Assembly: GCA_029953675.1 (NCBI GenBank)
Contig: JAMWBK010000006.1
Coordinates: 2,408,616 to 2,472,615, forward strand
Reading direction: 5' to 3'
DNA: 64,000 nt
DNA from: Rhodosorus marinus
Lineage: Eukaryota > Rhodophyta > Stylonematophyceae > Stylonematales > Stylonemataceae
Position 1 is the first letter of the stretch; every line of letters begins with the position of its first letter. A program made the position numbers and the translations under genes. A model generated the notes under the pieces. It searched no databases. It was given only the letters and a program-made list of their open reading frames with translations, and was not told the DNA's origin. Shown here piece after piece: positions 1-10,900 of this stretch.

Positions 1-1463
1 CCCAACTTCAGCTTAGCCTTATTGTCGAGTAGCATATTTTCCAGTCTCACATCTCTGTGGCAAATGCCGAGACTGTGACAGCACTCCAAGGTCTCGAAAA
101 GTTGCCGCATGTAGTACCTTGCAACTTCCTCGGGGAGAAGGTTGCTGGGATAGAGCCTGACGATGTCAATCAGGGAGCCACCACCAAGGAGCTCCATTCT
201 TAGATACATGTTTTCGTCATCTTCGAGCACTTCTTCCAGCTCAACCACGTGCGGATGACCAGTCAACATCTTAAGGGACTCGATTTCATGATCTAACCGC
301 GACATGTAAGCACAGTTACCTAGAGGCAGCAGTGTTTAGACGATTAAGCAACGATCCAAACAGAAAATCGGCATCAACAGCTTCGTTCGAAGTCGATCAT
401 TCCGTTAGAGGAACGGCTCACCTTTCTTTACGATCTTCAGCGCGTATTTTTCATTTGTCTCCATGCTTGATGCGAATCTGACGATTCCAGTGGCTCCTTT
501 CCCTATGATTCTTCCGAGCTCGCAGTTCCCCACCGTATCCAGATGTCGAGATTCCCAGTACTCATACTCACGAGTAATCAGATCCGCAAGTATAATGAAG
601 TGGTCTTGATTAAGAACACCGGAGCCAACAGTATCAAATTCGCTCATGATTCTCTCTTCAGGGGAAACTCCGGGGGGATTAGAGAATGATAGCTCGGACA
701 GGTGAATGTTGTCGTACTCCAAGATGCGAAACAAACAGGATAGTTCGGCTATCGTCACGTAGTTCTGTCTACCAAAGTCTGTGACCTTCCAAAGCCACTG
801 CATAAACTCCTCCCGTGCACCATCCTCAGAGAGAAATACTGTTAGTTCCTTGAACATTTTGAGCCGAACTCTTTCTCCCACAGCGGTTGTTTTCGCGTGC
901 TCCGAGTACTCAACTTCTTCTGCATCGACCTCGTTTTCTGAGAGTACTTTCTCGGATTGTGCATCACTTGAGTTCCCATAAATGGCCACGGAGGGACCAT
1001 TAGTCTTTTCGGATATTCCAGAATCTCGAAGCGAATGTCTCTGAATCGAATCATCCGGGACGAACACGCTGCGAACCTTCGACAAATTTGCGAAACGACG
1101 GAACGTCGAACCGTTGCCAGTATGGGTGTCGCTGTCCGTCGTTTCCTGCTTCGTCAATTGCACACCCCTATTCAACAGCTCCTTGAATTCTGTGTCTGAA
1201 AGCTCGTCACGCAGTCTTTCTTTGGAAGTATTAAAGAAAGAATACGTGTCTGCTAGAGACTTGAAAGTGAGCGTGCCATTCTTTAGCTCGTCAAAATAAA
1301 ACAGAACTGGAAGACTGTTGATGAAAGTCCAACATTTCGGCACTTTTGCAATATCCCCCAGTGACAGATACCCGTTGTTTTGTGTGTCCAACTCATTTAA
1401 AAGCCCAACAAGCTGTTCCTCGTTCTCAATGGGCAGCCAATCGCTGCTATAGCTGGCTCCCAT
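1..1463 (-). CDS. Protein kinase with EF-hand-like N-terminus, 3' end beyond window
   Basis: Partial gene reading leftward off the window. Exon 1 is 422-1463 (ATG at 1463-1461). A 92-base GT-AG intron (330-421) joins in phase 1 to exon 2 (1-329), which continues past base 1. The protein begins MGASYSS, a plausible N-myristoylation signal. About 300 residues of EF-hand-like, calcium-sensor-type sequence follow (for example LDTQNNGYLSLGDI near residue 26 and FDTVGSGVLNQDHF near 275), though the loops are not canonical. The kinase domain starts near residue 320 with the glycine loop IGKGATGIVRFA and the ATP-binding lysine in YALKIVKK. Exon 2 supplies HPHVVELEEVLEDD and the catalytic loop CHRDVRLENMLLD. 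The window ends just before the expected DFG. The loop has Arg where the usual HRDxKxxN Lys stands. It may be a CDPK- or CAMK-like kinase; substrate unknown. Confidence 0.8.
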
Positions 1464-2865
1464 TTTTTTTGTTTGCTAGTGTCAAATAACAAAATTGAAT
1501 GGACTTGCTCGAAACAACGCGTTAGTCTCATCCGTGACCAAACAGACTGTTTAACACATTAGGCTCGGAGCGCGGCTGGCAATAACTGCTAATTCCCTCC
1601 AACGAATTTGACCCTTCGATACACGAACTCTGAGCAAGGCTCGTGAAAATCCTCCTTTGCTCAAAACGTCCAATTTCCGCTCCCCGCGTACTTGCTATGA
1701 GTCAGTCATAGCCGCACGGTGCCCTGCGTAGTCACTCGCTCAGACCAAAAGTCACCAAGAAGCAGGAAACGAGTCCTCACTCGGCTCTTCGTCAACTAAA
1801 TCCATCCACGTGAAAGTTCCAGTCCTCTTCGAGCGCGTGTTGTAGAGGGGAGAAACCACCTTATTTGTTCCCTCCTCGACTCTTCTCAACCCCTACAACT
1901 CTGATAATCCTTGCACTACTACGTAACTCCGCAATCCTCTCCCACTAGCTTCGAAACGAGCCAGCAAACGCCTATTTGAATCAGACAATCACCCCTCCAC
2001 AGTCTCCATCTGCCGCACGGAAATTCGGGAATCCCCGAAAGCGCCACAAATTAAATGACCGCTTTTTCTAGCCAACATTGGGGAGGCCTTTCCGGGAAAA
2101 AATGGCCTGGCATTCTGGAAGATTCCCGCAGGGGTTAGAGTTTCGGCGCTTACGGCTTTTCTGTGTGACGACTTTCGTCGGATTCTCCCCACCCCTTTTC
2201 AGTTTTCTTTTGAGAGCGAAAGTCGGAAGAGTTTTTTCGAAATATTGTTTCTATCTTGGAACCCATTCGGATTTTGCGATGTTTTTACAGTAGTATTGGA
2301 TGTGATGTACAAATGTGGCCTAGTGTTGAAGATCTGCGACCATATGCTTCAACATTCCACGTTTGTTCGCGGGCGGGGGTCCCAGTCTGAGGATAATCGT
2401 TAGCTAAGATTTCATCCCCGACTGCAAGCTGCGGGAACTCTCTTATATGCTGAATTGCTTAGTATGACGGGTCAGTTGTCATCCACGGCATCTCTTGCTC
2501 AGAGCAAGGGTGAAAGCGTGAGATCAAAGCCAGTAAAAGCTGTTCCGCAGCTCCTTTTAATCTGCCCCGAGAGTGTCATAGTTGCTCTCCGCAGAACGAC
2601 TATGGTAGGTGAATGCACAAAACCGTGAATCCACTCCAGCTGCTCAGTACTAAAGGGCATGCCTGCAAAAGATAAAACCTATATAAACTGAGACGAGTGC
2701 TGCTCGCGCTTGCCATTCACAGACCCAGCCAAAACAATCTCGCAGAGCACTAGTAACCGCTGCAGGGGCGGCCGGGGTTTACGTTAATCCGTACGAATGC
2801 CGAGATTTTCTTTTCTCTCTGCTTTGACGTTGTTCGCGGCTGGGTCGCTGTCCTTTGTTTAAGGG

Positions 2866-2887
2866 CTAACGTAACCCCAGACTAACG
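2866..2887 (-). repeat. Solitary copy of the family C tail repeat
   Basis: These 22 bases are the reverse complement of one and a half units of the GTTACGTTAGTCTGGGG repeat that ends family C retrotransposon copies at 38-61 kb. No retrotransposon coding sequence adjoins it here, so it is a bare target-type repeat or a severely truncated insertion. Confidence 0.6.
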
Positions 2888-3026
2888 CACCCAAGGACCC
2901 TTCGAAGATTTCGCTTGTTTATATGGCGTGCTAACAAATTCGCTCTTTTGAATCGAGGCAAAAAGAAAAAAAAGAGTTTTCGTTGTCCAGATGCACTGGA
3001 CCTAGCTTTGGCTGGCTCCCTCCTGA

Positions 3027-3063
3027 AAACCTTCGAAACTGTACTAGCCAGTTTCGAAGGTTT
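3027..3063. promoter_or_regulatory. Perfect 15-bp inverted repeat upstream of 3203 gene
   Basis: Two perfectly complementary 15-base arms (3027-3041 and 3049-3063, core CCTTCGAAACTG) flank a 7-base loop. It lies about 140 bases before the start codon at 3203. It could be a palindromic protein-binding site or an RNA hairpin in the 5' leader; function not known. Confidence 0.45.
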
Positions 3064-3202
3064 CGGAGTTCATCGATGAGGAGTATCGGGATTTAATTCG
3101 GAAGCCCTAAGAGAGGGAGTCTGAAGTACTAAAGGATTTCTAAGGCTGAGCGCGTCAGACATGCCGTTGTGCGAATGATCAGACCGGAATGAATCGAGAG
3201 TT

Positions 3203-4195
3203 ATGCCAGGATTTCAGTCGATTTTGTTCTTCCTAGTCGTATTGTACATTGCCTTGAGTACGAATCCCGATGAGGAATCTTTCCGGAGATTTGCGGGATC
3301 CAGAATACGACGACAGGAGAAGGTTCAGTGCTCGGAGTCGGGAATCTGTGTGCATGGTGGTGGATTCTCTAGGATCTTGGAACCTTTCAACACAGACTCC
3401 AAGAAGGTGCTAGGATTTCAAGTTGCAGACGGATCTCCGCGACTCTACTTCCGTGGCACGGACTGCGTCTTTTTCACTGTGGTGCATTGGACCAGTCCCT
3501 TGTCGGGCGCGTATCTCGGTATTCTGAATATATGGATAGCGCTTCCGCAACCGAAAGCGATTCGCGATGTGGTTGTGGTCAATCGCGATCAGTTAACGAG
3601 ACTTTTGCCAGCAATAGGACTGTGGCAGGGAAGGAACGAAGAACTACCTCCGACTGAACGTGTTCTCGGAATAGTGTATACAGTTATCTTCACGGCGCTT
3701 GCTCTCAGTTCACCCAGAGTCCGCGACGGACTCCTCTGGAGCAGGACATCAGCACGGAGAGGGCGCCTCTGGACAGCTGCCATAAGTCTTTTCGCTCATC
3801 GGACCTGGTTCTCGACCGCTCGCAGCGTGCTAGTTGTTCTCTTCTGTACATCTTCCCTAGTGGAATCAGTTGGCAAGTCCGCGTTTGTTGAGTTGCTGGG
3901 GTGCAGTGCTGTCGGTGCAATAGTGGCAACTGCAATGGCCGGCAGCGAGACCAGCCCGTTCTACCTTGGCCCGGTGACACCTTACAGTACTCTTGTTGCC
4001 CTTTGCATGGTTGGTCTTGATTCAAGGGTGAAGATTAGATGGCTAGTGTTCTCTAACCTGTCTGTTTCACCATTTGACGCTCTGATGGCGTCAGTAGCAG
4101 TGGAACTCATTGAAGGCAGTCTTCAGGGAGGTCTTATCGCTGCGGTAGCTGCGCTTACCTCCTGGCTGTTCGCTCGAATCGGACTTCTGCGTTAG
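3203..4195 (+). CDS. Multi-pass membrane protein, possible inactive rhomboid-like
   Basis: Single exon, 330 residues, ATG at 3203, TAG at 4193-4195. An N-terminal hydrophobic segment (residues 5-20) is followed by a soluble, Cys-containing region (about 40-100). Several hydrophobic spans follow (about 100-115, 155-170, 205-225, 235-250, 260-280, 295-325). The order HRTWFSTARSVLVVLFCTSSLVESVGKS, then a GAIVATAMAG helix, then a final glycine-rich helix GSLQGGLIAAVAALTSW recalls rhomboid transmembrane helices 2, 3 and 6. The catalytic GxSx serine and the helix-6 histidine are not visible: the corresponding stretches read YLGPVTPYSTLVAL and EGSLQGGL. Rhomboid-fold assignment is inference from pattern only. 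It could equally be an unrelated lineage-specific membrane protein. Confidence 0.6.
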   Translation: MPGFQSILFFLVVLYIALSTNPDEESFRRFAGSRIRRQEKVQCSESGICVHGGGFSRILEPFNTDSKKVLGFQVADGSPRLYFRGTDCVFFTVVHWTSPLSGAYLGILNIWIALPQPKAIRDVVVVNRDQLTRLLPAIGLWQGRNEELPPTERVLGIVYTVIFTALALSSPRVRDGLLWSRTSARRGRLWTAAISLFAHRTWFSTARSVLVVLFCTSSLVESVGKSAFVELLGCSAVGAIVATAMAGSETSPFYLGPVTPYSTLVALCMVGLDSRVKIRWLVFSNLSVSPFDALMASVAVELIEGSLQGGLIAAVAALTSWLFARIGLLR

Positions 4196-5810
4196 ATGTT
4201 GGATGTACATTTGCATAGTTTGGGATAGAGCGTCCTGGAGCTAGGAGCTCTTGATTTACCGACTGAAGTCAGCGGACCTTCGTATATACGTGAACGCGAT
4301 ATCGCGATCGGTGTCCAGCGGCTTCTCAAGAAAGCCTACGAGTTGGAACTAGTTAACCATTGTAGAAAAAGCGTGTTTCCCCCTTGTTTGAGACTTCTCG
4401 CATGCTGCCATGAATCCGGAAGGATCAATGTGTGTCCCGACGAGGGTTTTCCTATCTTCAAGATGCGCTTTTTTCTCGGCGAAGCCGTTTCATTTTTTCC
4501 GCCTCGCATGGAACATTCGTTGTTACCGTAGAAGAAGTAAATCTTTTTCCACAAGGCATGTTAACCCCAGCTCGCAATCTGTGACGCTTCGTAAAGAGAG
4601 TGTTCAGAGCATTGAAAAGCTGCATCATAGAAGTCGATCAGCGCGCGCTTTTCATCTGGCTTCGTATTCGGTCTTTTCCATGCGAAGCCGGTTTACTTGC
4701 ACGCAAGCTTGACCTCCTACTGCGACGATTTAAAAGAACTGTCTGCGTTCAGCCTTTTCCATGCGAAGCCGCTCATTTGCACGTAACCTTCGTCTCCTAA
4801 TGCGATAATCTAGACAACTGTCACCATCGTGCATCTTCTATGATCTACTGCGGCCCTGGAACAAGCAAAGGCATCTTGCGAAGTCAGCGTAACCACTGTT
4901 ACAGACCTCAACCTCCTTTTCCGGGGAAGCATGTCTCCTAGGCTTGTAAACAGAACGACGCCAGGAAGCCGCGACTTCGCGTGCTGGGCTCTACTGTATT
5001 TTGGACTCTTCAAAATTTTGTTTTTCATTTCCCGGGGAGGAGGAAGAGACGACCTCAAACCGAAACCGCAATGTCGAAACTCCTACAACCAAAGACACGC
5101 GTCCCTCATTCACTGGGTTAGGGACATCGTTTTTGTCTTAGGGGGTATACTCCGTCTTGAAGAATACCGTACTCTACCAAGAAAGCACTTTCGATTCCTT
5201 GATTGTTTGAGATACTGACAATATTTTGGAGGATCGTTGGGCGCATATACTGTCTTGTCAATGACAATGGGGAAGATTCGCCGAGCGTGAGATCGAGCTG
5301 CTTCGAAGACGATGGGCCGTTCATCATATTGTGGGGACAGAATCATCAAACTAGCAGAAATAGAATTTTCGGAGAAATTTCGACTCTTGCTAGCCTGGCT
5401 CAGATTTTTTCTTTGCTAGCAGGGATTGGGTGGTCGAAAGTGATAGGATTGGCCAAGAAGCAAATGAAGTTCTGCCTTATCCAATCACTGCCAGGATACA
5501 TTGGAACTCGCTCTCGAGGCGGCAGATCTTTGGATGGGGAATCGCTGAAAAACTTAATTTTTCTTCTTCGTCCTTTCTAGAGGAGGTCGACAAGCACCAC
5601 TCACTACCCTTGAAATTTGTAGAATCAGAACTGTTTCTTGTGGATTTCTTTTTTGCACGTTGGATAATGGTAGCGTATCCTCAGCTGGCAGACCACCATC
5701 CTGACTGTATTATAAGTTCGCTTTAGATCTGGAGAGCGTGCAGTAGGATTGTGGGAGTAGACGTGCAGGTCGTGGGAAAGGTTTGCGTTTCTGAACTTGC
5801 CTGTGGAAAT
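4196..5810. other. Intergenic region, no gene recognised
   Basis: Many short overlapping open frames on both strands, none with a recognisable domain or start context. It contains one degenerate direct repeat (4670-4822). The last few hundred bases should hold the promoter and leader of phosphoribulokinase; I see no clear TATA box. Confidence 0.5.
4670..4822. repeat. Degenerate 80-bp direct repeat, two units
   Basis: Two imperfect copies about 80 bases apart share CTTTTCCATGCGAAGCCG, a TTTGCACG core, and CTCCTAMTGCGA-type ends (M = A or C). The first unit starts near 4672 and the second near 4753. No coding potential is evident. Confidence 0.5.
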
Positions 5811-7190
5811 ATGGAGCAAGCTGCTTTTGTGTGTGGGGGTGTTTTTGGAGCTCGTAGGAGCACTCTGTCCACCTCGGATGTAGTGTCCTCCCGCAGCGCG
5901 TTTGTCGCGCGCCGTAGCAACGTTGGAGTTGGAAAGTTCTCGTTCCAGGCGAGTCAAGCCAAGCGTTCCGGTGTGATCGTCATGGCAACGGAAACCGACA
6001 CGATGGTGAAGGCCGACTCTGCCACAGGAATGCACACAGCTGCCGCAGTGAGTGCCGAAATCAGCAAGGCTATGGCCGCGAAGGGAATCGACCGACCAGT
6101 CATTATCGGTGTCGCTGCTGATTCCGGCTGTGGGAAATCCACCTTCCTGCGTCGTGTTGCGGATATTTTCGGAACCAAGCTTACGAAGGCACATACACCG
6201 CAGGGAGAGTTCCTGACGGTTATCTGCTTAGATGATTTTCATACGCACGATCGAATGGGACGTAGGGAGGCAGGTGTAACGGCCCTGGACCCAGCGGCAA
6301 ACAACTTTGACCTCATGTACGAGCAGGTTAAGGCACTGAAGGAGGGAAAGTCCGTCATGAAGCCAATCTACAACCACGAGACCGGAGAAATCGACCCGCC
6401 GGAGCTGGTTGAGCCGAACCATCTAGTGGTCATCGAAGGTCTCCATCCCATTTATGATGAGCGAGTGCGCGAGCTTTTGGACTTCAGCGTCTACTTGGAT
6501 CTCGCGGATGAAGTTAAGATCGCCTGGAAGATCCAGAGGGACATGGCTGAGCGAGGCCATACGCTGGAAGCTATTCTGGCTTCAATTGAATCTCGCAAGC
6601 CCGACTTTGCGGCATACATTGACCCACAGAAGAAGCACGCTGATGTTGTTATGGAAATTCTCCCGACCGAGCTGATTCCAGATGACGATGAGAAGAAGGT
6701 CCTTCGAGTTCGCCTCATCCAGAACGAGGGAATTGAGGGATATGAACCCGTGTTTCTTTTCGACGAAGGTTCCACGATGGAGTGGATTCCGTGTGGAAAG
6801 AAGCTTGCTTGCAGCTATCCTGGAATCAAGTTCCGATCTGGACCTGATACTTATTATGACAAGAGTGTAAGTGCCCATCAGGAATAGCAGCCCAGGCATT
6901 GTCGAACACCGAAAGAAGCTGATTTGACCCGTCCTCTTCTAACGTTGTAGGTCGATGTTGTAGACTGTGATGGTGGGTTTGAGAAGCTCGACGAGATGAT
7001 CTACGTCGAATCTCACATGAACAATACCAGCACGAAGTTCTACGGTGAAGTTACCCAGCAACTCCTGAAGAATTCGTCCGCACCGGGAAGCAAGAATGGC
7101 ACTGGTTTGTTCCAGGTCATTATGGCGCTCAAAATGCGTGAAGCTTACGAGCGAATTACTGGCAGATCTATCACCCCGGCCCTGTCGTAG
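5811..7190 (+). CDS. prk: Phosphoribulokinase, chloroplast (Calvin cycle)
   Basis: Phosphorylates ribulose 5-phosphate with ATP to give the Rubisco substrate ribulose 1,5-bisphosphate in the plastid stroma. Exon 1 is 5811-6866 and exon 2 is 6951-7190, split by an 84-base GTAAGT...AG intron in phase 0. The product is 431 residues. I chose the ATG at 5811 because the frame upstream has no other ATG. The first 60 or so residues are rich in Ser, Ala and Arg and lack acidic residues apart from a few, as expected for a transit peptide. The P-loop GVAADSGCGKST is at about 100-112, followed by VICLDDFHTHDR, the conserved core KPDFAAYIDPQKKHADVV and the C-terminal block YVESHMNNTSTKFYGEVTQQ. The two cysteines equivalent to the thioredoxin-regulated pair (P-loop Cys107 and Cys139) are present, with a loop between them shorter than in land plants. 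The C-terminal pair in PCGKKLAC is also kept. Confidence 0.97.
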
Positions 7191-7780
7191 GACGATAGCG
7201 CCTCAACTTGTTAAAAACGTGAACGCTTTAGAGAGTAAAAATGAAATTTAGTTCCTCAAAGTCCATTTACTTTTTTGCCCTGGACTGTCAAATATAGTCG
7301 GGCGTGCGTCTCCATCCTCCCTCCCGCCCGCCCGTGTACAGCCTATGATGGTCACACTTTCCTTGCGATTCAAGACGATCGCCGAATGGATTCCAAAAAC
7401 ACCCGCTAGCTCATAATGGAGTACAATTTAGACACAGCGAAAACATGCTGATTTTGAAAAGCTGAACGAACACATTCTTTCGATAGCAAGCTGTGGGTCC
7501 TGCCGACGAACATGGAATACTGCATCTTGTGCATGCGGGAGAAGTCTAGCAAGATTGTTGCAAGTTTATGTCTGTCTTAGACTAGGCCGAGGCTCTCTTT
7601 TGAGCTCTGTTCGGGAACCCGGACAGGTAGTTGCTCCTTGACGAGTGTACATTTTCGCTGTTAAGCGTTTACGAGCGGACTTCGCTAGTGAATATGCTAG
7701 GCTACAGGGGAAACAGGTTGACAAATCGCAGATCAATTTAGTTCAGAATCAGCTTAGACACTCTCCTCTATCACATTAGG
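7191..7780. other. 3' flank of phosphoribulokinase, no gene recognised
   Basis: About 590 bases with no convincing open frame. It holds the 3' UTR of phosphoribulokinase and the upstream region of the small peptide at 7781. Confidence 0.5.
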
Positions 7781-7900
7781 ATGCCCCGCGGGGTTGGTTC
7801 TCCTGTGGTTGTGCTTTCTGTCTTGCTCGTCAGCTACATCGTTTGTTCCGATGTGATCGGCCAGTTCGGAGGCCAGGTCGGAGGTTACAGTTCATACTAA
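7781..7900 (+). CDS. Small putative secreted peptide, 39 residues
   Basis: A 40-codon frame with ATG at 7781 and TAA at 7898-7900. Residues 7-24 (SPVVVLSVLLVSYIVCSD) form a compact hydrophobic core like a signal peptide or single membrane anchor. The tail is rich in Gly, Gln, Ser and Tyr (QFGGQVGGYSSY). It ends 20 bases short of the stop codon of the convergent methionine synthase gene. It could be a real secreted micropeptide, the first exon of a longer gene, or chance. No family recognised. Confidence 0.35.
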   Translation: MPRGVGSPVVVLSVLLVSYIVCSDVIGQFGGQVGGYSSY

Positions 7901-7919
7901 GCTCACACTTTTTTCCTTC

Positions 7920-10900
7920 TCACACATCTGTATCGTAATTGAGAATTGGCCTCAACCATTTTTCGGCCGTCCTCGTGTCCCATGACTTTCGCTCTTGATA
8001 GTCAGTCGCCTGTTCCTTTGTAATCTGCCCGACAGCAAAATACTTGCCTACGGACACCGAGAAAACAGAACGGGGTCAGTGAACGACGCAAGACCGTTAT
8101 GAGACGAGAGACCTTGGCAATGTATCATACTATTTGGGTGAGCGAAGAGCAAGCCGCTCACGCTCGCTGGTGGGGTCATGGCCAGCGACTCCGTTAGTCC
8201 TATTCCAGCCTTGTCCGCCTCCAAGAGTTCCCACATCACGGATTTCTCCGTATGATCAGGCTGGAGTGCGGTTTGAAACCAAAGCAGGCAGGCGTTCAGG
8301 GAAAATCTTCAGTAAACCGAGGATAAGCAATTACAATTTCCTCTTCAGACAAACACCCACCTGCGAAGGATATCCTGGGGCAGGTCTAATGCCTTCATAC
8401 TTAATTTTCAACAAGTCTTCTCTGTCCAGGCTTTCCTCCTTCGCATATCCCCATAAGGTTTTCCGAACCTCCTCGTGCATGTACTCCGCAAACGCTTCAG
8501 CAAGTCGATCTGCCAAAGCTTCAGTCATTATGGCTCTGTAGTCATCATTTTTCTTTTTGTAGTCCTCCACGAGCTCCTTTTTACTCGCGGACAAACAAGA
8601 ACCTCCTCCATGAGCTCCAGCTCTCATACACCCCACGCCACCCAAACAAATAAGTTTGCACGGTCACATAATCCGCAATGCTCACCTCGGCATTGATTCC
8701 AGCAGTACATGCAAACATGCCAATGTAGTCTCGAATTCCACTCTCGAGAGGCGCGACGAAATCAGACATCGCCAGGTATGGGTCGTCTGTCTCCTTCTCG
8801 CACTGCTGTCTCAACGTGTGTAGAACTCCAATTCGAGTCTGTTCGGATCTGTTCTGGTCGTCAGAGTAAACCTCAACGTCATCACCAACAGAATTTGCGG
8901 GATAGAAAGCCACGACGCCTGGAAATTAATGAAGGTGTTGAGCAAAGATCTTCCAGTGAGCGAAATGGGTATCAGACTAAAAATATAGTCGCATGGAGGC
9001 GTTGGCTTGCGTGCTCTAGCTTATACCGTTTGCACGCAGTAATTTTCCCTCGATGAACTCTTGCAGCATGTCTGCCGCATCCTTGTGCAGCTCCAAAGCC
9101 TGAGCACCGACATCCGGGTCCTTAAAGATCTTTGGATATCCCCGATTCGGATACTTTCCCCTAATCTGCCATGTACTGAAGAAAGGGTTCCAGTCTATGT
9201 ACGGAACCAACAGCTCCAACGGCAGCTCCAGTACTTCTCTCCTTCCGATGAAAGAAGGTTTCACCGCTGGTGGTCTTGTGAGGAAGTCTATCTCAAACTT
9301 GTTCTCGCGTGCTTCCGAAAGCGATAGGAACTTTCTCTCTTCCAGGCCTGCATAATGCTCCTGTGCAACAAGCGACGGATAATATGGCAGAAGGAATATT
9401 CAGACACCCAGAAAACACAACGTTTTAGGGGAGGTCGGACGAAAATTCAGAATTGCAAGGTTTACTTCTCGAAGTTCTTCGTATTCTTCATCAACGTCAG
9501 CAACAAAGTCTTCAGTATTCTTCTCATCCAACAGGCTCGAAACGACCGGCACACTTCGCGACGCGTCCAATACGTGCACAACTGGGCCACTGTAGGCTGG
9601 TCTGATCTTCACAGCAGTATGCATCTTTGAAGTTGTCGCTCCGCCAATTAATAGGGGAATCCTTAGCCTGGTTTTCTCCAACTTCTTAGCCATGAAAACC
9701 ATTTCGTCTAGTGACGGAGTGATTAGGCCGGACAATCCGACAACGTCGGCATTATTCTCTATGCACGCTTCAATAATCTTATCGGGCGGACACATGACCC
9801 CGAGATCTATGACTCGGTAGTTATTGCAGCCCAGCACAACTCCGACTATGTTCTTCCCAATATCGTGAACGTCGCCCTTGACCGTTGCAATAACAAACGT
9901 TCCAGCGTACATATCTGTTTCTTCCGCTGCCAAGCCAGCTTCCAAAGCCTTTCGCCTCGCCTCCTCCTTCTCAATTTCCATGTATGGAACCAATACTGCC
10001 ACTGCCTTCTTCATAACTCGGGCGCTTTTGATCACTTGAGGTAGAAACATCTTTCCCGCTCCGAACAAGTCTCCAACAACGTTCATACCGTCCATTAAGG
10101 GGCCTTCAATGACTTCGAGAGGCCTTGCATATTTTTGTCTGGCTTCTTCCGTGTCTTGCTCCACAAACTCATCGAGTCCTTTCACGAGAGAGTGTGTCAA
10201 ACGCTCCTGAACCGGAGCTTCTCTCCACTTCGACTTTTCCTTATCCTCCTTCCTCCCTTGAGAGCACAAACGGCAGTAAAGCGGTTGTGAACGAACGCTT
10301 TCACTAAGCTTCTAAAACATAGTTCCCTAGCAAACTGTCATGGCAATGTGCTCACCTTCTTTAGTCATAGTCAGTGAGTAGTTGAGAAGCTTTTCCGTGG
10401 CTTCTTCATGTCGATTCAGCAGAACATCTTCAATCAATTTCAGCAACTCCTTATCGATGTCATCATAGTTGGGAATCAGTCCAGCATTGACGATACCCAT
10501 ATCCAGACCCTTGTCTATTCCGTAGACAAGGAAAGCCGAATGCATGGCTTCTCGGAGAGTAGAATTCCCCCTGAAGGAGAAAGAGACGTTGGAGACTCCG
10601 CCAGAAACGTGGCATCCGGGCAACGTGTCTCTAATGATTCTCGAGGCTTCGAAGAAATTAACCGCGTAGTTGTTGTGCTCTTCAATGCCAGTGGCGACAG
10701 TCAAGATGTTTGGATCAAATATAATATCCGTCGGGGCAAAATTCACTATGTCGACCAGTATTTTGTACGCCCTGGTGCATATGCGAACCTAAGATCAAGC
10801 GGACAGTACAGGTCAGAGTAACCGGTGAACCACCTGAAGGTCCCGGGCCCAAGTATCACAAGCGCCGTCGAATAGAACATTGAAGTATTGGATTCGACTC

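Larger units (their letters stand above)
1464..3202. other. Intergenic region, no gene recognised
   Basis: Divergent spacer between the kinase (minus) and the membrane protein at 3203 (plus). Short open frames at 1989-2293 on both strands show no recognisable domain. It contains a perfect hairpin (3027-3063) and a solitary reverse-oriented copy of the family C retrotransposon tail motif (2866-2887), listed separately. Confidence 0.5.

Noticed and set aside
4343-5726. Cluster of overlapping open frames before phosphoribulokinase
   Set aside because: Frames overlap on both strands, have no domain, no convincing splice chain and no signal sequence.
5751-5810. Upstream GTG-initiated extension of phosphoribulokinase
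   Set aside because: GTG starts are not expected in nuclear genes; the ATG at 5811 gives a normal transit peptide.
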